Positions 17,677-26,267 of a DNA stretch of 64,000 nucleotides are shown in pieces. Location: positions 1 through 64,000 of the forward strand of contig JAJECI010000008.1 of assembly GCA_022822065.1 (NCBI GenBank). The letters are read 5' to 3'. Each line of letters starts with the position of its first letter. Position 1 is the first letter of the stretch. Made by a program: the position numbers and the translations under genes. Under the pieces are notes generated by a model. The model was not told where the DNA came from. It searched no databases and worked only from the letters and a program-made list of their open reading frames with translations. This DNA comes from Candidatus Dadabacteria bacterium (GTDB lineage Bacteria > Desulfobacterota_D > UBA1144 > Nemesobacterales > Nemesobacteraceae).

Positions 17677-18020
17677 TAGGCAAAAACGAAATCGGTCTCT
17701 GCTGCTTGAGAGTTAAACCCAGAGCTTGTTATTGCGTAAAAGAATTCCCCCAGAGAACGTTGCCATCCGCACGGAGCGGGCCTGCCTGTTTTAGCCCCAT
17801 ATTAATACTACCTTTTCAACATATTTGAAGACCGCTACCTTCTACGAAGAAACGGTTTAAAAAAGCCTTGACTACACAGGGGAGGGGGTAATATCCTCTA
17901 AGATATAATGTTCTCGAAATTAAAAGCCTTGATCATGTCTCGGAGAAACCGATAAACTCGCTAGAACTCTTCCATTTAACCTTGGGAGTTACCATAAAGG
18001 CCGTGTTGAGAGACCACATT
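17677..18020. other. Intergenic region before the Cache protein gene
   Basis: No credible gene was found in these 344 bases. A possible weak promoter is TTGACT (17868-17873) with TAATAT (17889-17894) at a 15-base spacing. A separate TATAAT at 17904-17909 lacks a good -35. The open frame that enters from 17982 with a TTG start belongs to the Cache gene but is unlikely to be translated, because the signal peptide begins at 18021. Confidence 0.35.
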
Positions 18021-19232
18021 ATGAAAATCTCTGCATTAAAAAGTGTTTTTATTTTCGTACTGGCATTTATATGCGTTCTTTGCCATATCCATTCGGCCTC
18101 AGCTCACGGAGAGCACGCAAACGCCAGCAAAAAAACTGCAACAGCCAGCGAAGCAGGAGATAGCCGAAACGCTCTAAAGGAATTTGTACTGCACGCAAAA
18201 GCGCACTGGGAAGTGCCGGTTCCGCGCGAACGGAGCCTTGATCTCTGGCAACAGATACTGCACGAAGTGCAAGAGCAAGGAGACTGGAAATCCGGTTCCA
18301 ATTATCTCATTCTAGTTGACAAACAAGGCAGGTCCATAGCCCATGGATACTATGAATCAGCACCCGGCCATGACATAAGCGTTTGGCGGGATGCAAGAGG
18401 AACCGACGTAGTGCAAGAACTCATCGAAGTTGCTCAAGCCAACGAACAAGGAGGGTTTGTTGACTACTACTGGGATGACCCTAATGACCCGTCAGACAGC
18501 GTCATCTCGCCCAAGTCGGCCTACGCAGTTAATTACACAGTCCGCGCGCTGGGAATTGAATTCGTTCTGATCGGGGGTCTTCATCACGAGGAAGTGATCC
18601 CAACCATGCTTGAAGTCCTGAGAAAATACGTGCCCGAAGTGAAGGCAAGCACCGTAAAAGATCCCGATACTCTCAAGAATTTCGTGGAGAAAGCGTCTGA
18701 ATTCGTTACTCACGTGTATGAGGCTACACAGGGCAATATGGACATCACAAACTTGCTGGCAGTAAGCAACAGAGATGAAGCCTGGAAACACAATGAAATC
18801 TACCTTTTCGCCATCACCAAGCAAGGTCTTGCAGTATTTAATGGTCACGACCCAGATCTCATCAGAACACTCACCTTTAATCCCATGAATGTAGTAGACG
18901 GAAACGAGTTCGAAGTTGGAAGGGAAATGGTCAGAATAGCAGAGAAAGGAGGGGGCTTTGTCTACTACCTGTGGGATAATCCTTTGGTTGAGGGAGACGA
19001 AATCAACGAAATCGGCAAGGCAAAGGGAACTTCATTTAAGGTAGGCTATGTAAAGAAAGTAACACTCGGTGACGATAACTATATTCTCGGTTCGGGCTTC
19101 TATCCTGAGGAAGGAGAGGCATACCTAACTAGGCATAGAGAAGAAGGTAGAGTTACGCGTGGAATCATTACCGTATGTTTGGTTTTAGTCTTCATATTCG
19201 GGGCAGTTTGGTGGAAACTGCGTAGTCGGTAA
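18021..19232 (+). CDS. Secreted double-Cache-domain protein with C-terminal membrane anchor
   Basis: 403 residues from the ATG at 18021, which opens a clear signal peptide (MKISALKSVFIFVLAF, cleavage expected after HSASA, leaving HGEHANAS). Two related Cache-like modules follow, at about 50-190 and 210-370. Each contains a YLILVDKQG- or YLFAITKQG-type strand, a GHD motif and a G-G-F-V-x-Y-x-W-D-(D/N)-P segment. A single transmembrane helix (GIITVCLVLVFIFGAVWW) ends the protein. Cache domains usually sense small ligands for kinases or chemoreceptors, but no signalling domain is present, so it may be a binding subunit for an unlinked partner. Start alternatives: an upstream TTG at 17982. Confidence 0.75.
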   Translation: MKISALKSVFIFVLAFICVLCHIHSASAHGEHANASKKTATASEAGDSRNALKEFVLHAKAHWEVPVPRERSLDLWQQILHEVQEQGDWKSGSNYLILVDKQGRSIAHGYYESAPGHDISVWRDARGTDVVQELIEVAQANEQGGFVDYYWDDPNDPSDSVISPKSAYAVNYTVRALGIEFVLIGGLHHEEVIPTMLEVLRKYVPEVKASTVKDPDTLKNFVEKASEFVTHVYEATQGNMDITNLLAVSNRDEAWKHNEIYLFAITKQGLAVFNGHDPDLIRTLTFNPMNVVDGNEFEVGREMVRIAEKGGGFVYYLWDNPLVEGDEINEIGKAKGTSFKVGYVKKVTLGDDNYILGSGFYPEEGEAYLTRHREEGRVTRGIITVCLVLVFIFGAVWWKLRSR

Positions 19233-19342
19233 AGGAGAATAAATTTCACCCGTCCGCTCCCTAAAACAGCGAGAGACCAGCCCCCCCTGCACTTAAATCG
19301 TAATCATCTCAACTGATTCAACACCCTGCCATACATGCGTGT

Positions 19343-19348
19343 TATACT
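19343..19348 (+). promoter_or_regulatory. Putative -10 box just before the alcohol dehydrogenase start
   Basis: TATACT at 19343-19348 lies 8 bases before an in-frame GTG (19356) and 11 before the ATG (19359). No Shine-Dalgarno is visible between them. A transcript started from this box would have almost no leader. The -35 region is poor. Confidence 0.3.
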
Positions 19349-19358
19349 TGGTAGCGTG

Positions 19359-20393
19359 ATGAAGGCAATGGTTCTAAGAGGTACGTACGACCTTTTTAAG
19401 AACGACACCCCTCTTGAACTGCTCGAAATTCCCACACCAAAACCCGCTCGAGGAGAAGTGCTGGTACGCGTTTTAGCCTGCGGGGTCTGTCACACTGACA
19501 TGGATGAGATAGAAGGACGGGTGACTCCCCCGTCTCTTCCGATTGTTCCGGGGCATCAAGCCGTGGGGGTGGTCAAGGAACATGGCTCGGGCGTAAGAAA
19601 TTTCGACGTAGGCGACATAGTTGGAGTCGCGTGGATAGGAGGAGTCTGCGGAGAATGCTCCTACTGTAGCAACGGACGGGAGAACCTCTGCCAGAACTTC
19701 ATTGCCACCGGCAGGGACAGAGACGGAGGTTTCGCCGAATTTATGGTCGCGGACGCAGACTTTGTTCACCGTATACCGGAGGGAATGGACCCAGTGAAAA
19801 CGGCCCCTCTTCTATGCGCCGGAGCGATAGGTTACCGCTGCGTTAGACTTTCCGGAATAACAGACGGCGACGCTGTAGGACTCATGGGATTCGGGGCTTC
19901 AGCACATCTTGTCATACAGCTCCTTCGTCACTCATACCCCCTAAGCGAGGTGTACGTATTCGCAAGAGGAGAAAGGGAAAGACTATTCGCCATGGAGCTT
20001 GGAGCATCCTGGTCAGGTGGAATTGAAGATCGCTCCCCCAAGCAGCTTTCAGCTATCATTGACACCACTCCGGCATGGAAACCCGTTCTGCGTTCGCTTG
20101 AGAATCTTCTCGCCGGGGGAAAACTGATCGTAAACGCCATAAGCAAGGAGAACTCCGACATCAGTTCTTTGTTGAGCCTCGATTATCAATCGCACCTTTG
20201 GCTCGAAAAAGAGATAAAAAGCGTAGCGAATGTCACAAGGGAAGATGTCGCCGGCTTTCTTTCGGCCGCATCTACTCTGGGAATAGAGGCTGAAGTCACC
20301 GAGTACGGACTTGAAGAGGCAAACGCAGCACTTTTGGAAATGAGAAGGGGAGCAGGAAAAGGAGCCAAGGTTCTAAGAATAGCAGACAGGTAA
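19359..20393 (+). CDS. Zinc-dependent alcohol dehydrogenase
   Basis: Medium-chain dehydrogenase, about 344 residues from the ATG at 19359 (MKAMVLRGTYDLF). Catalytic zinc ligands are in ACGVCHTDMDE and PGHQAVGVV. The structural zinc lobe CGECSYCSNGRENLC is complete. The nucleotide-binding fold is marked by GLMGFGASAHL. It resembles the AdhA/AdhP class that oxidises primary alcohols or reduces aldehydes with NAD(P); the real substrate is not deducible. The start could also be a GTG one codon earlier. It is a monocistronic gene convergent with the deoxyribosyltransferase gene. Confidence 0.88.
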   Translation: MKAMVLRGTYDLFKNDTPLELLEIPTPKPARGEVLVRVLACGVCHTDMDEIEGRVTPPSLPIVPGHQAVGVVKEHGSGVRNFDVGDIVGVAWIGGVCGECSYCSNGRENLCQNFIATGRDRDGGFAEFMVADADFVHRIPEGMDPVKTAPLLCAGAIGYRCVRLSGITDGDAVGLMGFGASAHLVIQLLRHSYPLSEVYVFARGERERLFAMELGASWSGGIEDRSPKQLSAIIDTTPAWKPVLRSLENLLAGGKLIVNAISKENSDISSLLSLDYQSHLWLEKEIKSVANVTREDVAGFLSAASTLGIEAEVTEYGLEEANAALLEMRRGAGKGAKVLRIADR

Positions 20394-20430
20394 ATTTTTT
20401 GACGACTCGGCCCTAAAGAGAAAACCGGAA

Positions 20431-20904
20431 TCAGTCCGCATCCCTAAGCCATTTCGCCAGCGCTTTGTCCGGGTCGGTTATCTCCTCCACGGAACCATAG
20501 ACGTAAGCTTCCCAACCCTTTTCAGGCATGCCGGTAAACAGCATCAGGTTGAGCGGATAGACCTCGCTGTCGGTGCATTTGCGGAAGTCATCCCGGAACA
20601 GAAATACCGGTTTCTCCCAAGCAATAGCCATTCCCAGTTCCACCATAACCCCTTCGTCCGGCGGACATCCATTGACAACCGCGAACAATCCATCGGCCTC
20701 ACGCACGTCCCTGAGGTCCGACTGTCCAACCTGATAGGCCCAACCGGCGACCGCCTTATCAACCTGGTTATTCCGGGAAAACGGCTCCCATACCTCGGCT
20801 CCCATTGATTCCAGGACCTCGACAAGAGCGACCAAAGGCCCTTCGCGCTGCTGTACGGAAAAGCCGTAGGGATTAGCCAGATAGAGGGTTTTTCGTTTCG
20901 TCAT
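20431..20904 (-). CDS. Nucleoside 2-deoxyribosyltransferase-like protein
   Basis: 157 residues. The N-terminus KTLYLANPYGFS, the middle EADGLFAVVNG and the segment DEGVMVELGMAIAWEKPVFLF match the nucleoside 2-deoxyribosyltransferase fold. The glutamate of VELG stands where the catalytic nucleophile lies. Members exchange bases between deoxynucleosides or hydrolyse modified nucleotides (DNPH1-like). Salvage or nucleotide clean-up is likely, but base specificity is unknown. A GGAAGC lies before the ATG. It follows the arsenate-reductase gene by 65 bases on the same strand. Confidence 0.8.
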   Translation of the reverse strand: MTKRKTLYLANPYGFSVQQREGPLVALVEVLESMGAEVWEPFSRNNQVDKAVAGWAYQVGQSDLRDVREADGLFAVVNGCPPDEGVMVELGMAIAWEKPVFLFRDDFRKCTDSEVYPLNLMLFTGMPEKGWEAYVYGSVEEITDPDKALAKWLRDAD

Positions 20905-20969
20905 AGTGCTTCCGCCTGAGAGTCAGAACCATTCACGTGGCCGGACAGAAACGCCACAAGCGTCAGTAA

Positions 20970-21503
20970 CTATTCTCCGTCCGTTCCAGATTCACGGTGC
21001 CCGATCTCTCCAAGTTTCTCACGAAGTTCCACGCTGTCAAGCGAATCAAACGGAAGGTCCTGAAACGCAGCGATACGCTCCTTGAGCAACTCGTAGGCTC
21101 TTTCAAAAGCTTCGCGCTGTTCGGTTTCAGTTCCCTCAATACCCGCGGGGTCCGCAAGACCCCAGTGAGCCGTCACCGGCCTGCCCGGCCACACGGGACA
21201 AGGTTCATTCGCCGCGTTGTCACACACCGTAAAGACAAAATCCATCAAAGGAACATCCTCCACCTCAAACTCATCCCAGGATTTGGAACGCAGATTCTCA
21301 ACATCGTGTCCCTTGCCAAGCAAGAGATCAAGAGCATGGGGGTGGACTTCTCCCCGGGGATGACTGCCCGCACTGTAGCCGATAAATCTTCCGTCGCTAT
21401 TGTTATTCAAAAGAGATTCAGCAATGATCGATCGAGCCGAATTGCCCGTGCAGAGAAACAGCACCCTGTAGGTTCGCCCGTGCGACGGCTTCTTTTCTTT
21501 CAT
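20970..21503 (-). CDS. arsC: Arsenate reductase, low-molecular-weight phosphatase family
   Basis: 177 residues. The anion-binding loop LFLCTGNSARS with the nucleophilic Cys near residue 18 defines the thioredoxin-coupled ArsC / LMW tyrosine-phosphatase fold. VCDNAANEPCPVWPG supplies the second redox cysteine, and HWGLADPAG is the conserved general-acid region. It should reduce arsenate to arsenite, or act as a phosphatase if the redox relay is unused. No arsR, acr3 or arsM lies nearby, unusual for ArsC. Its promoter region is shared with the divergent enoyl-CoA hydratase gene. Confidence 0.87.
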   Translation of the reverse strand: MKEKKPSHGRTYRVLFLCTGNSARSIIAESLLNNNSDGRFIGYSAGSHPRGEVHPHALDLLLGKGHDVENLRSKSWDEFEVEDVPLMDFVFTVCDNAANEPCPVWPGRPVTAHWGLADPAGIEGTETEQREAFERAYELLKERIAAFQDLPFDSLDSVELREKLGEIGHRESGTDGE

Positions 21504-21586
21504 AATCCTTATCCTTTGGCAAATTCGACTCTCTAAGTATGCCTGATAGTTTAGAGGTGACGCTTAAACACCGAGCTTGGGTAATA

Positions 21587-21592
21587 TATAAT
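21587..21592 (+). promoter_or_regulatory. Perfect -10 box seven bases before the enoyl-CoA hydratase ATG
   Basis: TATAAT at 21587-21592 ends seven bases before the A of the ATG at 21599, exactly where transcription normally begins. The -35 (TTAAAC, 17 bases upstream) is weak. There is no Shine-Dalgarno between them. This arrangement predicts a leaderless mRNA. Confidence 0.5.
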
Positions 21593-21598
21593 TTCTCC

Positions 21599-22384
21599 AT
21601 GGCCGAAAACAAAGAAATTCTCGTAAAGACCGAGGGTTCAATCTGCACCCTTACTCTCAATCGCCCTGAAAAAAGAAACTCCCTTACCCCAGAGACTCTA
21701 AGACTTTTAACCGAGGAATTTCTAAGACTAGGAAAAAGCACTGAGATCAGATGTGTTGTGATAAAGGGAAAAGGGGATAGGGCCTTTTGCTCAGGATACG
21801 ATATAGACGCAATATCAGAGGAAGAAATCGCGATAGAAAACGGCCATCCCCTGACCGAAGCCATGCAGGCGGTCAAGTCCTACCCTCTTCCCGTAATAGC
21901 AATGATAAACGGTCACGCTTTCGGGGCGGGGCTTGAACTCGCGGCATGCTGCGATCTAAGAGTGTGCGCCGCTGATGCGAAACTCGCAATCCCTCCTGTA
22001 AAACTGGGAGTCATTTATCATTACAGCGGAATAAAGCAATTCCTGAGCTTGGTGGGCCCCGGGTTTACAAGAGAACTCTTTCTCACAGGAAACCCCGTTA
22101 ACGCCGAAAGAGCTCTGGAAAAAGGTCTTGTCGATCATGTTGTAGAAAAAAACAAGCTTGAAGAGTTCACCTATGGGCTTGCCGAGGGAATAAGCGAAAA
22201 CGCCCCGCTTTCCATGATATCGATGAAAAAGATGATAAACATCTGGGAAGAAGGGGGGCCGTTATCAGAAGAAAATGAAGAACTCATAAGATCCCTTTTC
22301 GCCAAGGTGAGAAAAAGCAGCGACTCCAAGGAAGGCAAAAAAGCTTTTCTTGAAAAAAGAAAGCCGGTTTTCAAGGGGAAATAA
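21599..22384 (+). CDS. Enoyl-CoA hydratase/isomerase family protein
   Basis: 261 residues from the ATG at 21599 (MAENKEILVKTEG), the usual crotonase length; a start 20 codons earlier has no ribosome site. The oxyanion-hole segments FCSGYDIDAI and GHAFGAGLELAACCDLRV are clear, and PPVKLGVIYHYSG covers the second catalytic region. Several crotonases carry glutamate here where this copy has a different residue, so hydratase, isomerase or hydrolase activity is open. It ends convergently 13 bases from the era stop. Confidence 0.85.
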   Translation: MAENKEILVKTEGSICTLTLNRPEKRNSLTPETLRLLTEEFLRLGKSTEIRCVVIKGKGDRAFCSGYDIDAISEEEIAIENGHPLTEAMQAVKSYPLPVIAMINGHAFGAGLELAACCDLRVCAADAKLAIPPVKLGVIYHYSGIKQFLSLVGPGFTRELFLTGNPVNAERALEKGLVDHVVEKNKLEEFTYGLAEGISENAPLSMISMKKMINIWEEGGPLSEENEELIRSLFAKVRKSSDSKEGKKAFLEKRKPVFKGK

Positions 22385-22397
22385 CGACTTATACGTT

Positions 22398-23303
22398 TCA
22401 GTTTCCGTAACCGAATTCCTTTATCAGGAAATCGCTCTGGGTCCAGTTCTCCTTAACTTTAACCCAAAGTTCCAGGAACAGCTTGACTCCCAGTATCCTT
22501 TCAATCTCAACTCTGGCCTCAGAACCGATTCGCTTTAGCATTCCCCCGCCCTTTCCTATGAGAATTCCCTTGTGACTTTTTCTCTCAACATAGATTTCCG
22601 CGTTTATCCTGATCAGGTTCCGCTCCGTGTCCTCGCTGAACCCCGAGACCACCACGGCAACCTTATAGGGGATTTCCTTTCTCGTTAAGTTGAATACCTT
22701 CTCCCTTATGAGTTCGCTTACGTAAAAGATCTCGGGCTGATCCGTGAAAATATCATCGGGGAAATATTTCGGCCCTTCCGGCAGGTGTTTTTTTAGAAGC
22801 TGCGTGAGTTGATCCACCCCGTCGCCCGTAAGAGCCGAGATAGGGATTATCTCGAGGAACTTCTCGGAGAACCTCTCGGCAGTTGAAAGTATCGACAGGA
22901 GCTTTGATTTTTTTATCTTGTCAATCTTGTTTACGACAAACAAGGAAGGTTTCCTGAGCATTTTCAAGATGGATTGATCAGCCGCCCCGAAAGGCTTTTC
23001 CACGTCCGTGACAAACGCCACAAGATCAGCATCCGACAAAGCACCGCTTACGGCTCGTGCCATCGATTTTCCAAGCCTGGTTTTCTCTCTACCTACCCCT
23101 GGCGTATCAAGAAAAACCAGTTGGGAGTCTTCAAAAGTTCTTACGCCCAGAATTCTGTTTCTGGTGGTGCTCGGCTTATCCGAAACGGCCGAAACTTTTT
23201 CTCCGACAATCGAGTTTACAAGCGTAGACTTGCCCACGTTGGGCCGTCCAACCACGGAGATAAACCCTGACCTGAAATCCTCTCTTAAGTGCTCTCCTGG
23301 CAT
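22398..23303 (-). CDS. era: GTPase Era
   Basis: Ribosome-assembly GTPase that binds the 3' end of 16S rRNA; 301 residues, the standard length. The G1 loop VGRPNVGKST is at residues 18-27, followed by the SDKPSTTRNRI switch, DTPGVG (G3) and NKIDK (G4). The C-terminal KH domain has ILIGKGGGMLKRIG, and the protein ends near the usual WVKVKENW. It follows the TraT-like gene by 16 bases on the same strand. Confidence 0.96.
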   Translation of the reverse strand: MPGEHLREDFRSGFISVVGRPNVGKSTLVNSIVGEKVSAVSDKPSTTRNRILGVRTFEDSQLVFLDTPGVGREKTRLGKSMARAVSGALSDADLVAFVTDVEKPFGAADQSILKMLRKPSLFVVNKIDKIKKSKLLSILSTAERFSEKFLEIIPISALTGDGVDQLTQLLKKHLPEGPKYFPDDIFTDQPEIFYVSELIREKVFNLTRKEIPYKVAVVVSGFSEDTERNLIRINAEIYVERKSHKGILIGKGGGMLKRIGSEARVEIERILGVKLFLELWVKVKENWTQSDFLIKEFGYGN

Positions 23304-23319
23304 GGGAAACTACCTCTGT

Positions 23320-24093
23320 TCAGAAAATCCCGCCTATAGACCGCACAAGACCCGCCTGAAGATGTGGTTTCGCCTCTTCAAAATCCAGGTTCGCCTTATT
23401 GGCAACGCTCATAATCCTAGTCCTGTAAATTTTCCATTTCACGTCATCAGCATGTGAAGTCTGCTTGGTCCGCGTCGCGGTGCCCTGCGAAGCATCCGTA
23501 TCTTCAGTCCGATAAACGAGTTCCCCTTCCCCAGCACGCTCGCTTATCTGAATGTCGGTAACCATGGTGAAAAGATCATCAGTCACAAGCGCGTCAAATA
23601 AAAAGCCCGCCACTCCGCCAGCAATTCCCCCAATCACGGTGCCTTTATTAATCTCATCAACGTCCCCGCCTAGGGCACCGCCTATTACTGCTCCGATAAC
23701 CGCTCCCTCGACCACGCCTTGATAACCCTCTCCGAGCATAGCATTTGCCTCTTCAAGGTCGGTTTTTCCGACATTCAGAATGTTGGCCTGGAGAATGAAA
23801 GTCGCTTTTGCAGGATCCTCTGTAATCTTGAATCCATTTGCGGCTATCCTGCCCTTGATTTCGTACTCAATCCCCGGCAGGTCCTTGTCTGTTGTATTCT
23901 TTATATCGACGTAAATAACCCTCTGTTCGGGGGACACCGGCTCAAGAAAAATCGTCTCCGACATTTTAGTTTCAACGTTAAGTTTCCTTTTCTCGATAAG
24001 GGTTCTGGTCGCCGCGCAGCCGTTTACAAGAAAAACAAGACAGACCGCGGCCGCAAAAAACAGGTTCCTTTTACACATAAGCTCTCTCTTCAT
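23320..24093 (-). CDS. TraT-like outer-membrane lipoprotein
   Basis: 257 residues matching the TraT complement-resistance/surface-exclusion family along its length: the lipobox VNGCAATRT, KRKLNVETKMSETIFLEP, IKNTTDKDLPG, and the C-terminal RIMSVANKANLDFEEAKP with the final L-x-x-S-I. A glycine-rich hydrophobic hairpin (GAVIGAVIGGALGG and IGGIAGGVAGFL) in the middle is the TraT membrane segment. AAGGAGC precedes the ATG. In plasmids TraT blocks redundant conjugation; here it is chromosomal with no transfer genes around, next to era. Confidence 0.88.
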   Translation of the reverse strand: MKRELMCKRNLFFAAAVCLVFLVNGCAATRTLIEKRKLNVETKMSETIFLEPVSPEQRVIYVDIKNTTDKDLPGIEYEIKGRIAANGFKITEDPAKATFILQANILNVGKTDLEEANAMLGEGYQGVVEGAVIGAVIGGALGGDVDEINKGTVIGGIAGGVAGFLFDALVTDDLFTMVTDIQISERAGEGELVYRTEDTDASQGTATRTKQTSHADDVKWKIYRTRIMSVANKANLDFEEAKPHLQAGLVRSIGGIF

Positions 24094-24283
24094 TGATCAA
24101 AGCTCCTTGGGATTTATTGCCGGATAAAACTTCCGACCTTCCAAACTAGAATCGTATGTAAAAAAGAAAGAAAAAACAAATAGAAAAAATGCGTGGAGAA
24201 TTTCCGTCGCAGCATCTCCGCTAGTTGGAAATACAAAACAAAGAATCACGCCCTGTCCCTACCTTTCAAGTGGCGTGAAACCC

Positions 24284-24311
24284 TTGCCAATGCGAATCAA
24301 TCTAGTATGAT
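24284..24311 (+). promoter_or_regulatory. Promoter of aspS
   Basis: TTGCCA (24284-24289) and TATGAT (24306-24311) with a 16-base spacer, each one mismatch from consensus. The start would be near 24318, about 30 nt before the aspS ATG. The rest of 24094-24283 between the divergent traT-like gene and aspS is AT-rich and holds no gene. Confidence 0.65.
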
Positions 24312-24347
24312 TAGCCAATCTTTGGCTGCCGGGAGAATCCTGAATAA

Positions 24348-26144
24348 ATGCTAGAACTTATGGGAGAGTGGAAAAGATCGAATTTCTGCGGAGAGCTTGG
24401 GAAAAAGCAGGTTGACCGCTCCGTTACCCTCATGGGCTGGGTGCAGTCACGAAGAGACCACGGCGGAGTGATTTTTGTTGACTTGCGCGATAAGGAAGGA
24501 CTTTGCCAGATCGTTTTCAACCCGGAGCATGACCCGAAGATCCACCAGACCGCCGAACAGCTGCGAGATGAATGGGTAATCGCCGTAAAAGGAAAAGTAA
24601 CTCCGAGAACGGAGGAAACCGTAAACCCCAATCTTAAAACCGGCGAGATCGAGGTGGTAGCCGAGCAGGTAAGGATCCTTAACACCTCAAAGGTAATACC
24701 ATTCCTCATAGAAAACGAAGTGAACGCCGATGAGCTTCTCAGGCTTAAGTACCGCTACCTTGACCTCAGAAGACCGCCGATGCGGGACAACATGATCTTC
24801 CGTCACAAAGTCGCCGCCTCGGTCCGAAACCACCTTAACGAAAACGGGTTCCTCGAGATCGAAACCCCCTATTTCACGAAATCAACGCCTGAAGGCGCAA
24901 GAGACTTTCTGGTTCCGAGCAGACTTAACGAAGGGCAGTTCTACGCGCTTCCCCAGTCGCCCCAGACATTGAAACAGACCCTCATGATCTCGGGTTTTGA
25001 CAGATACTACCAGATAGTGAAATGCTTCAGAGACGAGGATCTCAGGGCGGACCGCCAGCCCGAGTTCACCCAGATAGACATGGAGATGTCATTCGTCTCG
25101 GAAGACGACGTGATCTCCACGGTTGAAGGCATGATAAAGACGGCCCTTCAAGAAACAAAAGGAATTGACGTAAGCATTCCTTTTCCAAAAATGCCCTATG
25201 AAGAAGCCATGGAGAGATACGGAACCGACTGTCCCGATACGAGGTTCGATCTTGAACTAAAAGACATCTCTTCCATATTCAAGGATTCTCAATTCAAGGT
25301 GTTTCGCGGAGCCATAGAGAAAGGCGGGGCGATAAAGGCGCTTAACCTCAAGGGCGGAGCCGAAAAGCTTACCAGGAAGGAGATAGACGATCTTACCGAA
25401 TACGCGGTTTCTCTCGGAGCGAAGGGGCTTGCCTGGATAAGAGTCGGCGAGGACGAATGGAACTCCCCCATAGTCAAGTTCCTAAGCGAGGGGGAATGCG
25501 GGCTTTTAGCCGAGGCCCTTTCGATGGAGAAAGGAGACATAGTGTTTTTCGGCGCTGACTCGGTTGAAACGGTAAACCAGGTAATGTCAAACGTAAGGCT
25601 GAGACTCGGTGAAATTCTCTCGCTTGTTAACGAAGAAAAACTTGAATTTCTCTGGGTGGTTGATTTTCCGCTCTTCAAGTACAGTCCCAAGGATAAAAGA
25701 TACGTCGCAGTCCACCACCCTTTTACCGCGCCCAAGGATGAGGACGTGGGAAGAATCGAGAGTTCCCCGGGCGACGCAGTCTCGAAATCCTACGATATAG
25801 TCTTAAACGGAGTGGAGATAGGCGGGGGAAGCATAAGGATTCACAGAAAAGACATACAGCAAAAAGTGTTTGATATCATAGGAATTGGAGAGGATGAGGC
25901 GCGGGAAAAGTTCGGTTTTCTCCTCGAAGCCCTCGAATTCGGAGCTCCTCCCCACGGAGGCATAGCGCTCGGCCTTGACAGGCTCCTGATGCTTCTCTCC
26001 GGCGAAGAGTCGATAAGAGACGTAATTGCCTTCCCGAAAACGCAGAAGGGATCCTGTCCCCTGACAGAAGCGCCTTCTGAGGTTTCTCCCGAACAGCTTC
26101 TTGAAGCGGGAATAAGCTCTATCGCTAAAAAACCAGAAGACTGA
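24348..26144 (+). CDS. aspS: Aspartyl-tRNA synthetase
   Basis: Charges tRNA-Asp, 598 residues, bacterial type with an inserted GAD domain (about 290-410). The N-terminal anticodon-binding OB fold has GWVQSRRDHGGVIF. Class II motif 2 is FRDEDLRADRQPEFTQID and motif 3 is GIALGLDRLLMLLSG. The histidine at residue 38 stands where discriminating E. coli-type enzymes have leucine and non-discriminating ones have histidine, so the enzyme may also charge tRNA-Asn. Start is the ATG at 24348 or four codons later; GGGAGA lies upstream. Confidence 0.95.
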   Translation: MLELMGEWKRSNFCGELGKKQVDRSVTLMGWVQSRRDHGGVIFVDLRDKEGLCQIVFNPEHDPKIHQTAEQLRDEWVIAVKGKVTPRTEETVNPNLKTGEIEVVAEQVRILNTSKVIPFLIENEVNADELLRLKYRYLDLRRPPMRDNMIFRHKVAASVRNHLNENGFLEIETPYFTKSTPEGARDFLVPSRLNEGQFYALPQSPQTLKQTLMISGFDRYYQIVKCFRDEDLRADRQPEFTQIDMEMSFVSEDDVISTVEGMIKTALQETKGIDVSIPFPKMPYEEAMERYGTDCPDTRFDLELKDISSIFKDSQFKVFRGAIEKGGAIKALNLKGGAEKLTRKEIDDLTEYAVSLGAKGLAWIRVGEDEWNSPIVKFLSEGECGLLAEALSMEKGDIVFFGADSVETVNQVMSNVRLRLGEILSLVNEEKLEFLWVVDFPLFKYSPKDKRYVAVHHPFTAPKDEDVGRIESSPGDAVSKSYDIVLNGVEIGGGSIRIHRKDIQQKVFDIIGIGEDEAREKFGFLLEALEFGAPPHGGIALGLDRLLMLLSGEESIRDVIAFPKTQKGSCPLTEAPSEVSPEQLLEAGISSIAKKPED

Positions 26145-26267
26145 TTTTCAGCCTCTTCGTAATACCTTAAAATCCAGAATCTACGCCTCACATGCCATAG
26201 TTAGAATTGTTATGGAGCCATTTTAAAGGAACTCCCCGAAAATCCCTGTTTGCTTTATATTTTTTTA

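Noticed and set aside
17868-17909. TTGACT with TATAAT as a strong promoter for the Cache gene
   Set aside because: The spacing between these two boxes is 30 bases, too long; only a weak 15-base combination with TAATAT remains.
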